Positions 19,168 to 28,533 of a stretch of DNA of 64,000 nt are shown in pieces (position 1 is the first letter of the stretch; each line of letters begins with the position of its first letter). The position numbers and the translations under genes were made by a program. Below the pieces are notes generated by a model. The model was not told the DNA's origin. It did not search any database and saw only the letters and a program-made list of their open reading frames with translations. Source of the DNA: Arsukibacterium ikkense (GTDB taxonomy: Bacteria > Pseudomonadota > Gammaproteobacteria > Enterobacterales > Alteromonadaceae); the NCBI RefSeq assembly GCF_000987775.1, contig NZ_LAHO01000002.1, positions 124,001 to 188,000 on the forward strand, given 5' to 3'.

Positions 19168-20391
19168 ATGTATTTCTATGCTGCCCGCCAACCCATTCTT
19201 GACCGTAATAAAGTGCTTTATGCTTACGAATTACTGTTTCGGGACGGCTTAACTAATGTATTTCCAGAACAAATAAATGGTGAAGAAGCTACCTCCAGAA
19301 TGATTGAAGGCAGCCAGTTTAGTTTTGGTCTGGAAGATTTTCTTGGCGATAAACCTGGCTTTATCAATTTCACGCTGGACAGCCTGCTGAAAAAATATCC
19401 CAGCATGCTGCCAAAAGAGCAGGTGGTGGTAGAAATTCTGGAAACCGTGCAACCGGGTAAACGCCTGCTAAGCGAATGCCAGCATTTAAAAGAACTGGGC
19501 TACACTCTGGCATTAGACGACTACATTCATCAGCCAGTCTGGCGGCACTTTTATCCGTTTATTGATATTATTAAAATTGATTTTCGCACTACAGATCTCG
19601 ACACTATCAAAATCATCCAACAAGCCATTGCTGATTTCCCACACATTAAACTGCTAGCGGAAAAAGTAGAAACCAATGACGAGTTTCAACAAGCGTTAGA
19701 TATGGGATTTTACTATTTCCAGGGTTTCTTTTTTTCCCAGCCAGAAATGATGCAAACAAAAGCACTGTCTCCGGCGCAGATGACGCTGGCAGAATTATTG
19801 TATGAGACGTCAAAAGCTGAGATGGATCTGGTCAAAATTACCAATGTATTTCAGCGCGACGTTAGTTTGTCTTACAAGTTGCTGCGTTATAGTAATTCAT
19901 CCATTTTTAAACGCCGGGCGGAAATCGAAACCATTAAACAAGCCCTGGTAGTGCTTGGCCAGGTTGAATTAAAGAAATTTTTATCACTGTTATTTACCGC
20001 TCAGATCAGCAGTGATAAACCGGCGGAACTGATGCGGATGTCAATGACCCGGGCCAGGTTTGCCGAAGGCCTCGCCAGTCTGGATGGCAAAGTTGACACC
20101 GGCAAGGCCTTCTTAACCGGGTTAATGTCACTGATGGATGCCATTTTAGATGAACCTATTGCCAGCGTGATGGAGAAATTGCCACTTGCCAAAGAAATTA
20201 AAGAGGCCCTGGTTGAACATAGCGGTATCCTGGCCGACTATCTGGCACTAATTAAGCATTATGAAGCCGCAAACTGGCAACAGGCTAATCAGGCTATCGA
20301 GCAATTAGGTATTGCGCCAGATAAAGTGCCCGATGCCTATCATAACGCCGTACAATGGGCTAATGAACAAATGAAAGCCTTAGGGGATTAA
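19168..20391 (+). CDS. EAL-HDOD signalling protein
   Basis: A 407-residue protein with an N-terminal EAL-like domain (about 1-200) and a C-terminal HDOD domain (about 200-400), the YuxH/CdgJ-type architecture. The EAL motif reads ELL in AYELLFRDG, and the loop normally DDFGTG reads DDYIHQ, but the asparagine (FINFT), the EIL glutamate, the KID lysine and the GFFFSQP region are kept. It may be a weak phosphodiesterase or a c-di-GMP-responsive regulator. HDOD domains lack the metal-binding HD residues. In Vibrio a similar protein affects motility and biofilm. It is a single gene behind putP. Confidence 0.9.
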   Translation: MYFYAARQPILDRNKVLYAYELLFRDGLTNVFPEQINGEEATSRMIEGSQFSFGLEDFLGDKPGFINFTLDSLLKKYPSMLPKEQVVVEILETVQPGKRLLSECQHLKELGYTLALDDYIHQPVWRHFYPFIDIIKIDFRTTDLDTIKIIQQAIADFPHIKLLAEKVETNDEFQQALDMGFYYFQGFFFSQPEMMQTKALSPAQMTLAELLYETSKAEMDLVKITNVFQRDVSLSYKLLRYSNSSIFKRRAEIETIKQALVVLGQVELKKFLSLLFTAQISSDKPAELMRMSMTRARFAEGLASLDGKVDTGKAFLTGLMSLMDAILDEPIASVMEKLPLAKEIKEALVEHSGILADYLALIKHYEAANWQQANQAIEQLGIAPDKVPDAYHNAVQWANEQMKALGD

Positions 20392-20431
20392 CCCCCAAGG
20401 CTTTATCACGATAGTACGATCAGAACATTGG

Positions 20432-20743
20432 TTATTCAAAACTTACATACTGCGCTACTTTTGCAGCCAGCTTATCACCAATGCCTTTTACTTCTGTCAA
20501 TTGTTGCTGGCTGGTAATAGGGCCATGGCTCTGAATATGAGACAGTATCGCCTGTGCTTTCGCTTTGCCCACGCCCGGTATCGCTTCCAGTTGGTCGGCA
20601 CTGGCGTTATTGAGCTTTATTTTTTGTTGCTGCTGCGCAGTCGCAGCCTGTTTATCAAGGGTAGCGCCAGGTTTTGCCGCCAACGTCTGGTTTGCCGTCA
20701 GCGTCATGCCGGTTAACAGTAAAGCTATCATCAGATTCTTCAT
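20432..20743 (-). CDS. ComEA-family helix-hairpin-helix secreted DNA-binding protein
   Basis: A protein of 103 residues from ATG 20743, chosen for its AAGG site 8 bases upstream and because it begins a clear signal peptide (cleavage after TLAA). The frame extends upstream but the extra residues are not signal-like. The mature part has a Q/K-rich linker, then two helix-hairpin-helix motifs: LNNASADQLEAIPGVGKAKA and LTEVKGIGDKLAAKVAQYV. Proteins of this kind bind DNA in the periplasm and pull it in during natural transformation. The gene stands alone; other competence genes are not in the window. Confidence 0.88.
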   Translation of the reverse strand: MKNLMIALLLTGMTLTANQTLAAKPGATLDKQAATAQQQQKIKLNNASADQLEAIPGVGKAKAQAILSHIQSHGPITSQQQLTEVKGIGDKLAAKVAQYVSFE

Positions 20744-21067
20744 GGTTTTGTCCTTAACCTTATTCCGTTGCATCCCTGCAAAGCTATAGTTGGTAGGGTA
20801 AGCCACTACAACTGTTCAGATTGGCAAGATAAACAGTGGCCTGGCAATACCCAGAGAAGCAACATTTTAAACACCAATCAAATATAAATTAGTTTAGTTT
20901 TTAACTTTTGCAATTTTTATTTAACTTTTATTGCAATTTGTTTTATTGCAAGATTCAGCGACAATTAAGGCTGCATAGCTTAGGCTCAGCAATGTTAAGG
21001 CACTAAGTTTATTGTTGCAGCCAATATAGTTAGGTAACATACTGCGCAAACCATTGTGGAGAGACAG
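20744..21067 (+). promoter_or_regulatory. AT-rich regulatory interval before the PepSY-two-component operon
   Basis: 324 bp without a gene. The part at 20880-20955 is very AT-rich and holds a direct repeat TTTAACTTTT at 20900-20909 and 20920-20929 (exactly 20 bp apart) and three TTGCAA hexamers at 20908, 20931 and 20946. Two copies of a 10-mer two helical turns apart resemble tandem sites for OmpR-family regulators, and such a regulator is encoded just downstream; autoregulation is an inference. The rest must contain the comEA-like promoter on the minus strand. No small gene is evident. Confidence 0.45.
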
Positions 21068-21325
21068 ATGCTTCGTTCACTACTACTGCTAATGCTTTTG
21101 GCGGCATTATTGCTGACATCTGATGCTGCGGCACTTGGTAATAGACAACCTGAAGTCACTAAAGAGCAAGCTACCCAGCTTGCTCAACAACGTTATCCAG
21201 GCAAAGTACTAAAAGTACAAACAGAAACACGGCATTATCGGGTACGCTTAATTCAGGCAGATGGCAGAGTGATTACCGTGCTGGTCGACAATCGTACCGG
21301 CCGGGTTGAAAGGGATGAAAAATAA
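21068..21325 (+). CDS. Small secreted PepSY-domain protein
   Basis: An 85-residue protein from ATG 21068, which has GGAG at 21058-21061; a GTG at 21056 would add four residues. A signal peptide (about 1-22) precedes a single PepSY domain with VTKEQATQLAQQRYPGKVLKV and VLVDNRTGRVERDEK. PepSY domains are thought to inhibit peptidases or sense periplasmic conditions. It is the first gene of a three-gene operon with a response regulator (1-base overlap) and a histidine kinase, a recurrent pairing that suggests it modulates the kinase from the periplasm. Confidence 0.88.
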   Translation: MLRSLLLLMLLAALLLTSDAAALGNRQPEVTKEQATQLAQQRYPGKVLKVQTETRHYRVRLIQADGRVITVLVDNRTGRVERDEK

Positions 21326-22002
21326 TGCGGGTATTAGTGGTTGAAGACGAAACCTTATTAGCTGAGCAAATTAAACAACAGCTACAGCAGCAACAATTTA
21401 GTGTCGATATTGCCCACGATGGTGATGATGGCTGGTTTAAACTGGCGGAATACCCCTATGACTTAGCGGTAATTGATTTAGGCCTGCCGAAAATGGACGG
21501 GCTTAGCCTGATCCGAAAGGCCAGACAACAAGAACTTAAAACCCCCATTATTATTTTAACCGCCCGTGGCAGCTGGCAGGAAAAAGTGGAAGGTCTTGAT
21601 GCCGGTGCTGACGACTACCTGACCAAACCCTTTCATGGCGAAGAATTGCTCGCCCGCTGCAATGCACTGATCCGCAGAGCGGCAGGCCAACCCGATCCTA
21701 CCCTGAGTGCCGGTCCGGTATCATTGAATAGCCGCACCCAGCAAGTCTGGCTGAACGATACTGAAGTTAGCCTGACGGCCTATGAGTATAAAGTGCTGGA
21801 GTACTTTATGCTGAACCCCAGTAAAGTGATTTCTAAAACTGAACTGACAGAACATATTTATGATCAGGATTTCGATTTAGACAGCAACGTGATTGAGGTA
21901 TTTGTTTTACGTCTGCGTAAAAAACTTGATCCAGAGGGTGATTTAAAGCCGATAGAAACGCTCCGCGGCAGAGGCTATCGCTTTAACCTGACAATCAGCT
22001 AG
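21325..22002 (+). CDS. OmpR/PhoP-family response regulator
   Basis: A 225-residue regulator: receiver domain (1-115) with acidic pocket E7/D8, phosphoacceptor D51 in AVIDLGLPKMDG and the LTKPF lysine near 101, then a winged-helix DNA-binding domain (about 125-222) with VIEVFVLRLRKKLDP and ETLRGRGYRF. It most resembles PhoP-type regulators. Its ATG shares one base with the PepSY stop (TAATG), and its TAG stop overlaps the kinase start. The direct repeats upstream of the operon are a plausible autoregulatory site. Confidence 0.93.
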   Translation: MRVLVVEDETLLAEQIKQQLQQQQFSVDIAHDGDDGWFKLAEYPYDLAVIDLGLPKMDGLSLIRKARQQELKTPIIILTARGSWQEKVEGLDAGADDYLTKPFHGEELLARCNALIRRAAGQPDPTLSAGPVSLNSRTQQVWLNDTEVSLTAYEYKVLEYFMLNPSKVISKTELTEHIYDQDFDLDSNVIEVFVLRLRKKLDPEGDLKPIETLRGRGYRFNLTIS

Positions 22003-23324
22003 TGATGACGTTGTCACTTAAGCTGAGGCAAGGCCTGGTCAGCATAGCCTTGCTGCTGCTGCTGTTACCCAGTTCATTCATAGCGATTGATCAGGCCTTT
22101 TACACCCAGTTACTCACCAGTGCTGAACAAAAACTTGAAGTACATATGTACGCTATGTTGTCTGATCTTAAAATCAACGACGATAAAATTGAGCTAAGTA
22201 ACAATACATTATCGCCCGACTTTTTTCGGCCAGACTCAGGTTTAAGTGCCTACATCACCGACAATGGCAATACTGTCTGGCAATCAGATTCGTCGCTCAG
22301 TCAGAAGTTTACGCCACCCAATGCTCATCTGGTACCTGGTGAGCACTTATTTTACCCTTATAATGATAATGATAGCAGCTCGCAATATTGGTTATTAAGT
22401 ATCGCGTTGTTATTTGACTCTGGCGAGCAGACTACACCACTGACCATTCATATTGTGCAAACGAACAGCATGTTAACAGCGCCCTATGTCAGTTTTCGCA
22501 ACACCTTGCTGACATGGTTTGTCTGGATTGGCGCCGCTTTAGTGCTTTTTAGCGTACTGGCCTATTATTGGACAACTAAACCGCTGAGCAAACTGGATCA
22601 GGAAATCCGTAAGTTAGAAGGTGGTGAACAGGACCACTTAAATGGCAACTATCCGGCTGAACTGAGCACCATTAAAGAAGATTTAAACCTGTTGCTGGCG
22701 AATCAAAATCGTCAGAAACAACGTTACCGTAACCATCTGAGCGATTTAGCTCATGCCTTGAAAACCCCTGTCGCCGTGCTCAATACCTCAGTGCTGAGCC
22801 AGCAACCCGAGTTAAAAGAGCAGCTCGACCGGATCAGTGCGATGATTGAACACCAGTTAAAAAGAGCCAGCAGTTCTGGCCAGGATATCTGGAAAAAGCA
22901 ATTTGAAATTCTACCGCATGTTGAAAAACTGACCAATGCCTTACAAAAAATTTATCGCAATAAAGACCTTATTATCAGCATTGAGTGTGCCCAGGACGCG
23001 ATGTTCCGGGGTGATGAAACCGATTTAATGGAAATACTGGGTAATTTGCTCGATAACGCCTGTAAAGCCTGCCAGCATCAGGTTAAATTCAGTGTCGCGC
23101 AGCAACCGCTACAGATGATTATTGAAGATGACGGTCCTGGTATTGCTCTTACCGATCGGAAAAAGCTGTTTACCCGCGGCACCCGGCTAGATACTTATAA
23201 AGATGGTCATGGTGTTGGCTTGTCAATAGTGGCAGAACTGGTGTCATCTTATTCAGGCACAATGCAAATAACAGACAGTAACTTAGGGGGAGCCCGTTTT
23301 GAACTGCAGTTCCCCGAGTCCTGA
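22002..23324 (+). CDS. PhoQ-like sensor histidine kinase
   Basis: A 440-residue inner-membrane kinase. Transmembrane helices lie at about 10-28 and 168-188 and flank a periplasmic sensor of about 140 residues with an acidic stretch (YPYNDNDSSSQ). A short HAMP-like segment leads to the H-box DLAHALKTPVAVL with H251, then N-box NLLDNACKAC, DDGPGI and GVGLSIVAELV. The layout and H-box are PhoQ-like, although the sensor need not sense magnesium. GTG at 22002 overlaps the regulator's TAG; an ATG at 22005 is the alternative start. It phosphorylates the regulator encoded just upstream. Confidence 0.92.
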   Translation: MMTLSLKLRQGLVSIALLLLLLPSSFIAIDQAFYTQLLTSAEQKLEVHMYAMLSDLKINDDKIELSNNTLSPDFFRPDSGLSAYITDNGNTVWQSDSSLSQKFTPPNAHLVPGEHLFYPYNDNDSSSQYWLLSIALLFDSGEQTTPLTIHIVQTNSMLTAPYVSFRNTLLTWFVWIGAALVLFSVLAYYWTTKPLSKLDQEIRKLEGGEQDHLNGNYPAELSTIKEDLNLLLANQNRQKQRYRNHLSDLAHALKTPVAVLNTSVLSQQPELKEQLDRISAMIEHQLKRASSSGQDIWKKQFEILPHVEKLTNALQKIYRNKDLIISIECAQDAMFRGDETDLMEILGNLLDNACKACQHQVKFSVAQQPLQMIIEDDGPGIALTDRKKLFTRGTRLDTYKDGHGVGLSIVAELVSSYSGTMQITDSNLGGARFELQFPES

Positions 23325-23413
23325 CCACTTTGCGTAGCAAAGCTATCTTTGTATACTGATCGCCCTGTCAATGCCTGCCGTAACAATAACAACTACTTTG
23401 AGGAAACAGCAGT

Positions 23414-23776
23414 ATGGAACTTAATCCGGCAACAATTAAAATTAAGAATCTGCGCTTGCGCACTTTTATTGGCATTAAAGATGATGAAATTAATAATAAG
23501 CAAGATGTGATTATTAATGCCCGCATCCAATACAGCGCTAACAATGCCGCTAACAGCGATGACATGAACAACGCCCTGAATTACCGCACCATCACCAAGC
23601 AAATTATTGAGCTGGTGGAAATGAATCGCTTTAGTTTGCTGGAAAAACTGACTGCCGACGTGCTGGCGCTGGCCAGTGCTCACCCTGCGGTGCGCTTTGC
23701 CGAAGTTGAAATTGATAAACCGCATGCCTTACGGTTTGCTGATTCCGTCTCACTGACCTTATCGGTTAACAAATAG
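23414..23776 (+). CDS. folX: FolX, dihydroneopterin triphosphate 2'-epimerase
   Basis: A 120-residue tunnelling-fold enzyme closely matching E. coli FolX through [32 protein letters not shown] and [15 protein letters not shown]. It epimerises dihydroneopterin triphosphate to the monapterin form. It differs from FolB aldolase by the LRTFIGI segment. The start ATG at 23414 has AGGA about 12 bases upstream. As in E. coli it is followed directly by the yfcH epimerase gene, which supports the assignment. Confidence 0.93.
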   Translation: MELNPATIKIKNLRLRTFIGIKDDEINNKQDVIINARIQYSANNAANSDDMNNALNYRTITKQIIELVEMNRFSLLEKLTADVLALASAHPAVRFAEVEIDKPHALRFADSVSLTLSVNK

Positions 23777-23832
23777 TAAAACAGCGTTAATCCGCTATAC
23801 TTAACAACAATTTAGACTAACAGGGGCAGGTC

Positions 23833-24723
23833 ATGCGTATTTTAGTCACCGGCGGTACCGGTTTAATAGGTTCAGCCTTACTTAAATACTGGCGCGACCA
23901 GCATCAGTTAGTCGTTTTAACCCGCCAGCCCGTTGCCAAGCTTAGTTCATCGGCAACACTGACCTATATTAATGAACTGCAACAGGCTGATTTTAATCAA
24001 CTGGATGCAGTTATTAATCTGGCTGGCGAGCCTATCGCTGATAAAAGATGGACAGAAAAACAGAAGCAGCGCATTTGCAACAGCCGCTGGCAATTAACAG
24101 AGCAACTCAGTGAACTTATCCAGGCTGCCGACACGCCCCCTGCCAGCTTGATCAGCGGCTCAGCTGTCGGCTTTTACGGTCGCCAGGGCACTGAATGTAT
24201 CACCGAAGCGCACAGTGCTTTTTATCCGGAATTCAGTCATGATATTTGCGCCCGCTGGGAGAATCTGGCGCAACGCGCGGCAAGCCCAAAAACCCGGGTT
24301 TGCATGCTGCGCACAGGCATAGTGTTAGCTGGCAACGGCGGTGCCCTGGCAAAAATGCTGCCAGCATTCCGTCTGGGCTTAGGCGGCCCCTTAGGCAATG
24401 GCCAGCAATATATGTCATGGATCCACATAGACGATATGGTGCTATTGATAGATTTTCTGTTACAGACACCCACCTTGCAAGGCCCAATCAATGCTGTCGC
24501 ACCAAAACCAGTTACAAATCAACAATTTAGCCAGGCCCTGGCTGAGCGATTACAGCGGCCGGCTAAGTTGACTATGCCCGCTTTTATGCTGCGTCTGTTG
24601 TTTGGTGAAATGTCAGATATTCTGTTGTATGGTCAGCGGGTCATTCCGCAACATGCGCTGGATGCCGGTTTTCAGTTTAAATATCCAAAACTGCCAGCCG
24701 CCCTGGCAGATTTGGATTTATAA
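23833..24723 (+). CDS. yfcH: TIGR01777-family NAD-dependent epimerase (YfcH)
   Basis: A 296-residue extended SDR protein. The N-terminal Rossmann motif is TGGTGLIGSALL (about 6-17); NLAGEPIADKRWT and SGSAVGFYG follow in the family order, with the C-terminal YGQRVIPQHALDAGFQFKYP typical of TIGR01777. Substrate and reaction are unknown for the family; the E. coli structure is of a nucleotide-sugar epimerase type. An AGGGGC site precedes the ATG. It forms a pair with folX and converges with the ABC permease gene 3 bases away. Confidence 0.9.
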   Translation: MRILVTGGTGLIGSALLKYWRDQHQLVVLTRQPVAKLSSSATLTYINELQQADFNQLDAVINLAGEPIADKRWTEKQKQRICNSRWQLTEQLSELIQAADTPPASLISGSAVGFYGRQGTECITEAHSAFYPEFSHDICARWENLAQRAASPKTRVCMLRTGIVLAGNGGALAKMLPAFRLGLGGPLGNGQQYMSWIHIDDMVLLIDFLLQTPTLQGPINAVAPKPVTNQQFSQALAERLQRPAKLTMPAFMLRLLFGEMSDILLYGQRVIPQHALDAGFQFKYPKLPAALADLDL

Positions 24724-24726
24724 CAT

Positions 24727-27213
24727 CTAGTTTTGAATCACTCTTCTGATCAATACCGCGCCCGGTATTTGTAATAACCGGCGTAATTGCCACCACCCCA
24801 GTAAACTCACCAGGGTTACCCCGATCAGCGGCCCCAGCCACCATAACGCAAAGTGGAACTGAAAAGGCATACCGAATACCCGCTGTTGCAATACCATCAA
24901 CAGCAGCTCTGCCAGAACCGTAGCAAATAAACCTGCTAAGCCGCCCAGAAACGCAAATTCCAGCAATACCGCATTACGCAAAAACCGATACTTGGCGCCC
25001 AGCGTCCGTAATATAGCCAACTCTTGCTCACGTTGCTCTAATGTCGCCTGCACCTGCGCAACCAGCACCAAGGCTGCGGCCATAGCAATAATAAGCAAGA
25101 TAAAACTCAGCGCTATAGTTACCTGCGCAATGATGTCGTTTACCTGGTTAATAATGGCATCAACGCTAATAACCGTTACCGTTGGCATTTGCCGTGCCAG
25201 CTGATTGATCAGATTGCCACTGCCCGCCTCCAGGTAAAAAGCGGTTATGTAAGTGGCTGGAAAGCTTGCCAGCACATCGGGGCTCAATATCATATAGAAA
25301 TTAGGCTGTAAGCTGTTCCAGTCTACCTGGCGAATACTGCTCACCGTGGTGCTAACCTGTTGGCCACCTATTGAAAAATCAAGTTTATCACCCAGTTTCA
25401 GATCAAGCCGCTCCGCCAGCTCCTGCTCTACTGACACTTCAGCAGCGGTGTTATCAGTAAACCACTGGCCGCTTACCACCTTGTTGTTAGCTGGAATGTG
25501 TGCCAGCCAGGTTAAATTCAGCTCGCGGCCCACCCCAACCCGCTGTTCACTGCGATCTTCTTTGGTGGCTTCTTGTTGCAACAGTTCGCTGTTAATGGTT
25601 AACAGCCGGCCACGAACCACCGGATAAAACGGCTCTGGCTGCAGATTATTACTCTCAGTAAAAGCGGTAACGGTTGCTCGTTGCTCAGCGCTGACATTAA
25701 CCAGAAAATGATTCGGTGCGCCTGCTGGAATTTGTTGCTGCCACTGGCCAACTAATTCAGCACGCAAAAAGTACAACAGCAGGGTCAGAAAAATAGCCAG
25801 GCTGAAGGTAATAAGCTGAAAGCTGTTTGGCCAGAGTCGACGGCGTAAATTGGCTAAAGCCAGACGGCCTGCACTGCTTTGCCCGGCAGCAACCGGTTTA
25901 GCCAGCTTCACCAGCAGGGCTGCAAAGCCAAGCAAAATGGCAGCAAACAAACTGCAAAGTAAAAATAAGCCAACGCTGATAATCAGCTCACCGCTGAACA
26001 ACCACATTAATCCCCAAATCGCTGCAGCACCAAACAATAACTGCCACTTATCCAGGCGAATTGCCGCAGCGGGTTGCTTTAACACTTCGATGGCAGGCGT
26101 TTTCGCTAGCTGCCACAACGGCCTGGCGGCAAACAAGAGCGCACATATGACACAGGTCAGGCTACCGAGCAACAACGGCCTGACGCTAAACTCAGTCCGG
26201 TATTCACTTATATAATGGCTGATGCCAATTTCAGCTGCCCAAATTGCCAACTGGCCACCCAGTAAGCCTAACAATAAACTAAACAGTACTACTAACAACA
26301 AGTGGCTGCAGTAAATCAATCTGGCTTTTGCAGTGGTGGCCCCCAGCGCTTTAATAATGGCTACCGCCTGAGTATGCCGCTGACTATAGCGGCTGGCTGC
26401 CACTGCAGCAGCACAAGCGGCCAGAACAATACCCAACAGGCCCGCCAGTAACAAGAAGCGCTCAGCACGTTCCAGCGCGCTGCCAATCGCCGAATCCTGG
26501 TCCATGTTGCGCCAGCGCTGATGCACTGTCAGCTTCGGTTGCAGCTGGTCAGTCAGGCGGTCCAGGGCTGCATTGCTGCCAGCAAACAGATAACGGTAAC
26601 TTATTCTGCTACCTGGCTGCACTATATTGGTCGCTGCAACATCGGCCAGATGCATAATTACCCGTGGTGAACCACCAAATACACTTAAGGGCGCATCAGG
26701 CTCATTGACAATAACCCCGGCTACTTGTAAGCGCGCCTCACCCAGTTCAACGGTATCGCCGGGGCTTACTTGCAACAGGTCAAGTAATCGTGCTTCAAAC
26801 CATACCTCACCTGGCGTTAACTGGCCGCTTAGCCCCTCGGTAATACTGGCAGAGCGATGCAGCACTAACTCGCCACGCAACGGATAACTGTCGCTGACCG
26901 CTTTAATGGTGGCCAGCTGCATCTGCTCACCGGCAAACAGCATGGAATCGAACTGCATTTGCCGGGCCGTAGTTACACCAAGCTGCTCAGCGACACTAAA
27001 AATGTCATCGCTAAAAGCCTGGGTAGAGCCTAACACCCGATCAGCGGCAATAAACTGCGCACTGCGTTGTTGCAACGCACTTTTCACGCTTTGGGTAATA
27101 CCACTTAAACTTACCACTGAGCCTACAGCCAGAAACAACGCAAAAGCGATAACCCATAACTCGCCGCGCTTTAGTTCACGCCAGAACAGCCGTCCTGCAA
27201 TGCTAGCCCACAT
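24727..27213 (-). CDS. YbbP-like ABC transporter permease (FtsX superfamily)
   Basis: A permease of 828 residues from ATG 27213, where the sequence begins like a family N-terminus (ASIAGRLFWRELKRGELWV); the open frame extends further upstream inside ybbA. A first transmembrane helix near 22-45 is followed by a periplasmic MacB-like domain, a first set of membrane helices (about 255-400), two more helices, a second periplasmic domain and a terminal FtsX domain (about 700-820) with QATLEQREQELAILRTLGAK. It has two FtsX modules in one chain, as in E. coli YbbP. It partners the ATPase encoded upstream, with an 11-base overlap. The substrate is unknown; lipoprotein or lipid-related export is likely. 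Confidence 0.9.
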   Translation of the reverse strand: MWASIAGRLFWRELKRGELWVIAFALFLAVGSVVSLSGITQSVKSALQQRSAQFIAADRVLGSTQAFSDDIFSVAEQLGVTTARQMQFDSMLFAGEQMQLATIKAVSDSYPLRGELVLHRSASITEGLSGQLTPGEVWFEARLLDLLQVSPGDTVELGEARLQVAGVIVNEPDAPLSVFGGSPRVIMHLADVAATNIVQPGSRISYRYLFAGSNAALDRLTDQLQPKLTVHQRWRNMDQDSAIGSALERAERFLLLAGLLGIVLAACAAAVAASRYSQRHTQAVAIIKALGATTAKARLIYCSHLLLVVLFSLLLGLLGGQLAIWAAEIGISHYISEYRTEFSVRPLLLGSLTCVICALLFAARPLWQLAKTPAIEVLKQPAAAIRLDKWQLLFGAAAIWGLMWLFSGELIISVGLFLLCSLFAAILLGFAALLVKLAKPVAAGQSSAGRLALANLRRRLWPNSFQLITFSLAIFLTLLLYFLRAELVGQWQQQIPAGAPNHFLVNVSAEQRATVTAFTESNNLQPEPFYPVVRGRLLTINSELLQQEATKEDRSEQRVGVGRELNLTWLAHIPANNKVVSGQWFTDNTAAEVSVEQELAERLDLKLGDKLDFSIGGQQVSTTVSSIRQVDWNSLQPNFYMILSPDVLASFPATYITAFYLEAGSGNLINQLARQMPTVTVISVDAIINQVNDIIAQVTIALSFILLIIAMAAALVLVAQVQATLEQREQELAILRTLGAKYRFLRNAVLLEFAFLGGLAGLFATVLAELLLMVLQQRVFGMPFQFHFALWWLGPLIGVTLVSLLGWWQLRRLLQIPGAVLIRRVIQN

Positions 27214-27919
27214 TTGCACTTTCCTCTGCAGCTGGCGCTGAGTTAACAAAACTGCCTGAGCGCATTTGATACTGACGCTGGCAGCGCACTGCCAATTCAT
27301 TGTTGTGCGTCACCAGTACCAGGGTAGTACCCTGCTGGTCATTCAGTTCAAATAATAAGTCTTCAATCATTTTTCCGGTTACCGCATCCAGGTTGGCTGA
27401 AGGTTCATCAGCAAACAGAATGGCCGGCTCGGTAATAAAAGCCCGGGCAATCGCCACCCGTTGCTGCTCGCCACCTGATAATTGCGACGGATAAAAATCG
27501 GCGCGGGCACTTAAACCTACTTGTTCCAGCAATGCCAAACCCCGTTTACGGGCCTGGCGATCGCCAGACAATTCAGCCGGCAGCGTAATGTTTTCCAGGG
27601 CCGTTAAGCTGGGCAATAACAAAAATGATTGAAATACAAAACCGACATCTTTCGCCCTAACCCCTGCCCGCTCATCTTCAGACATCTGATGTAACGGCTG
27701 TCCGGCCATATAAATTTCGCCATCAGTTGGCGTGTCCAATCCGGCCAGCAAACTTAACAAGGTAGATTTACCAGAACCTGAGGCTCCCACTATCGCCACC
27801 GTCTCCCCGCGATTGATTGTCAGGCTGATATCATGCAGGATAGTCAGTGATCCGTCAGCGACCTTCACCCGTTTTGCAAGGTCTGTGGCTTTTATATGTA
27901 ATTCAGGTACTTTATTCAT
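27203..27919 (-). CDS. ybbA: YbbA-like ABC transporter ATP-binding protein
   Basis: A LolD/MacB-type ATPase of 238 residues if started at ATG 27919; in-frame ATGs at 27928 and 27952 would lengthen it and none has a strong ribosome binding site. Walker A is GASGSGKST, the Q-loop follows, the signature is LSGGEQQRVAIARAF and Walker B is AILFADEPSANLD. It powers the adjacent YbbP-like permease. Divergence from tesA is as in E. coli. Here the start codons of ybbA and tesA share the palindrome CATG, so promoters and ribosome binding sites of each gene must lie inside the other's coding sequence. Confidence 0.9.
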   Translation of the reverse strand: MNKVPELHIKATDLAKRVKVADGSLTILHDISLTINRGETVAIVGASGSGKSTLLSLLAGLDTPTDGEIYMAGQPLHQMSEDERAGVRAKDVGFVFQSFLLLPSLTALENITLPAELSGDRQARKRGLALLEQVGLSARADFYPSQLSGGEQQRVAIARAFITEPAILFADEPSANLDAVTGKMIEDLLFELNDQQGTTLVLVTHNNELAVRCQRQYQMRSGSFVNSAPAAEESANVG

Positions 27920-28511
27920 GCGCATCATCTTATTGTTGTTAATCGGTTTCATCAGCCACTGTGCTTATGCTGATAAGTTACTTATTCTGGGCGATAGCTT
28001 AAGCGCCGCCTATGGCATGCAACAACATCAGGGCTGGCCAGCGTTATTACAGAAAAATACCGAATGGCAACTTATTAATGCCAGTATCAGCGGTGAGACC
28101 ACTGCTGGCGGCTTAGCCCGGTTACCGGCGCTGCTGGCAGAGCATAAACCAGACGCTGTATTAATTGAGCTCGGCGGCAACGACGGTTTGCGTGGCTTTT
28201 CGGTAGAACTTATCCAGTCAAACCTTAGTAAAATCATTACACTGGTCCAGCAGCATAATGCCCAGCCGCTGCTAATGCAAATACGCATACCACCAAACTA
28301 TGGACCACGTTATGTCAGACAATTTACTGTGCTGTATCCTCAGCTGGCAGAGCAACATAACATAACGCTATGGCCATTTTTTATGGACAGTATTGCGATT
28401 AACAGCGAGTTAATGATGGCAGACGGTATTCACCCCAATATAGCGGCACAACCGTTGATCAGTGAATTTATGGCCGATTTACTTGCAGAGTTAACACTGA
28501 ACAGAGGTTAG
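27918..28511 (+). CDS. tesA: TesA, periplasmic thioesterase I/arylesterase
   Basis: A 197-residue SGNH hydrolase from ATG 27918, which begins a signal peptide cleaved after AYA (residue 18). Block I is ILGDSLSAAYG with nucleophile S27, block III is ELGGNDGLRG, and block V is DGIHPN with the catalytic aspartate and histidine. It hydrolyses acyl-CoA thioesters, esters and lysophospholipids in the periplasm. The frame is open further upstream, but those residues overlap ybbA. AGG at 27905-27907 may be its ribosome binding site. The tRNA cluster follows on the opposite strand. Confidence 0.93.
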   Translation: MRIILLLLIGFISHCAYADKLLILGDSLSAAYGMQQHQGWPALLQKNTEWQLINASISGETTAGGLARLPALLAEHKPDAVLIELGGNDGLRGFSVELIQSNLSKIITLVQQHNAQPLLMQIRIPPNYGPRYVRQFTVLYPQLAEQHNITLWPFFMDSIAINSELMMADGIHPNIAAQPLISEFMADLLAELTLNRG

Positions 28512-28533
28512 CTGTGGCCTTTACGCACGATGT

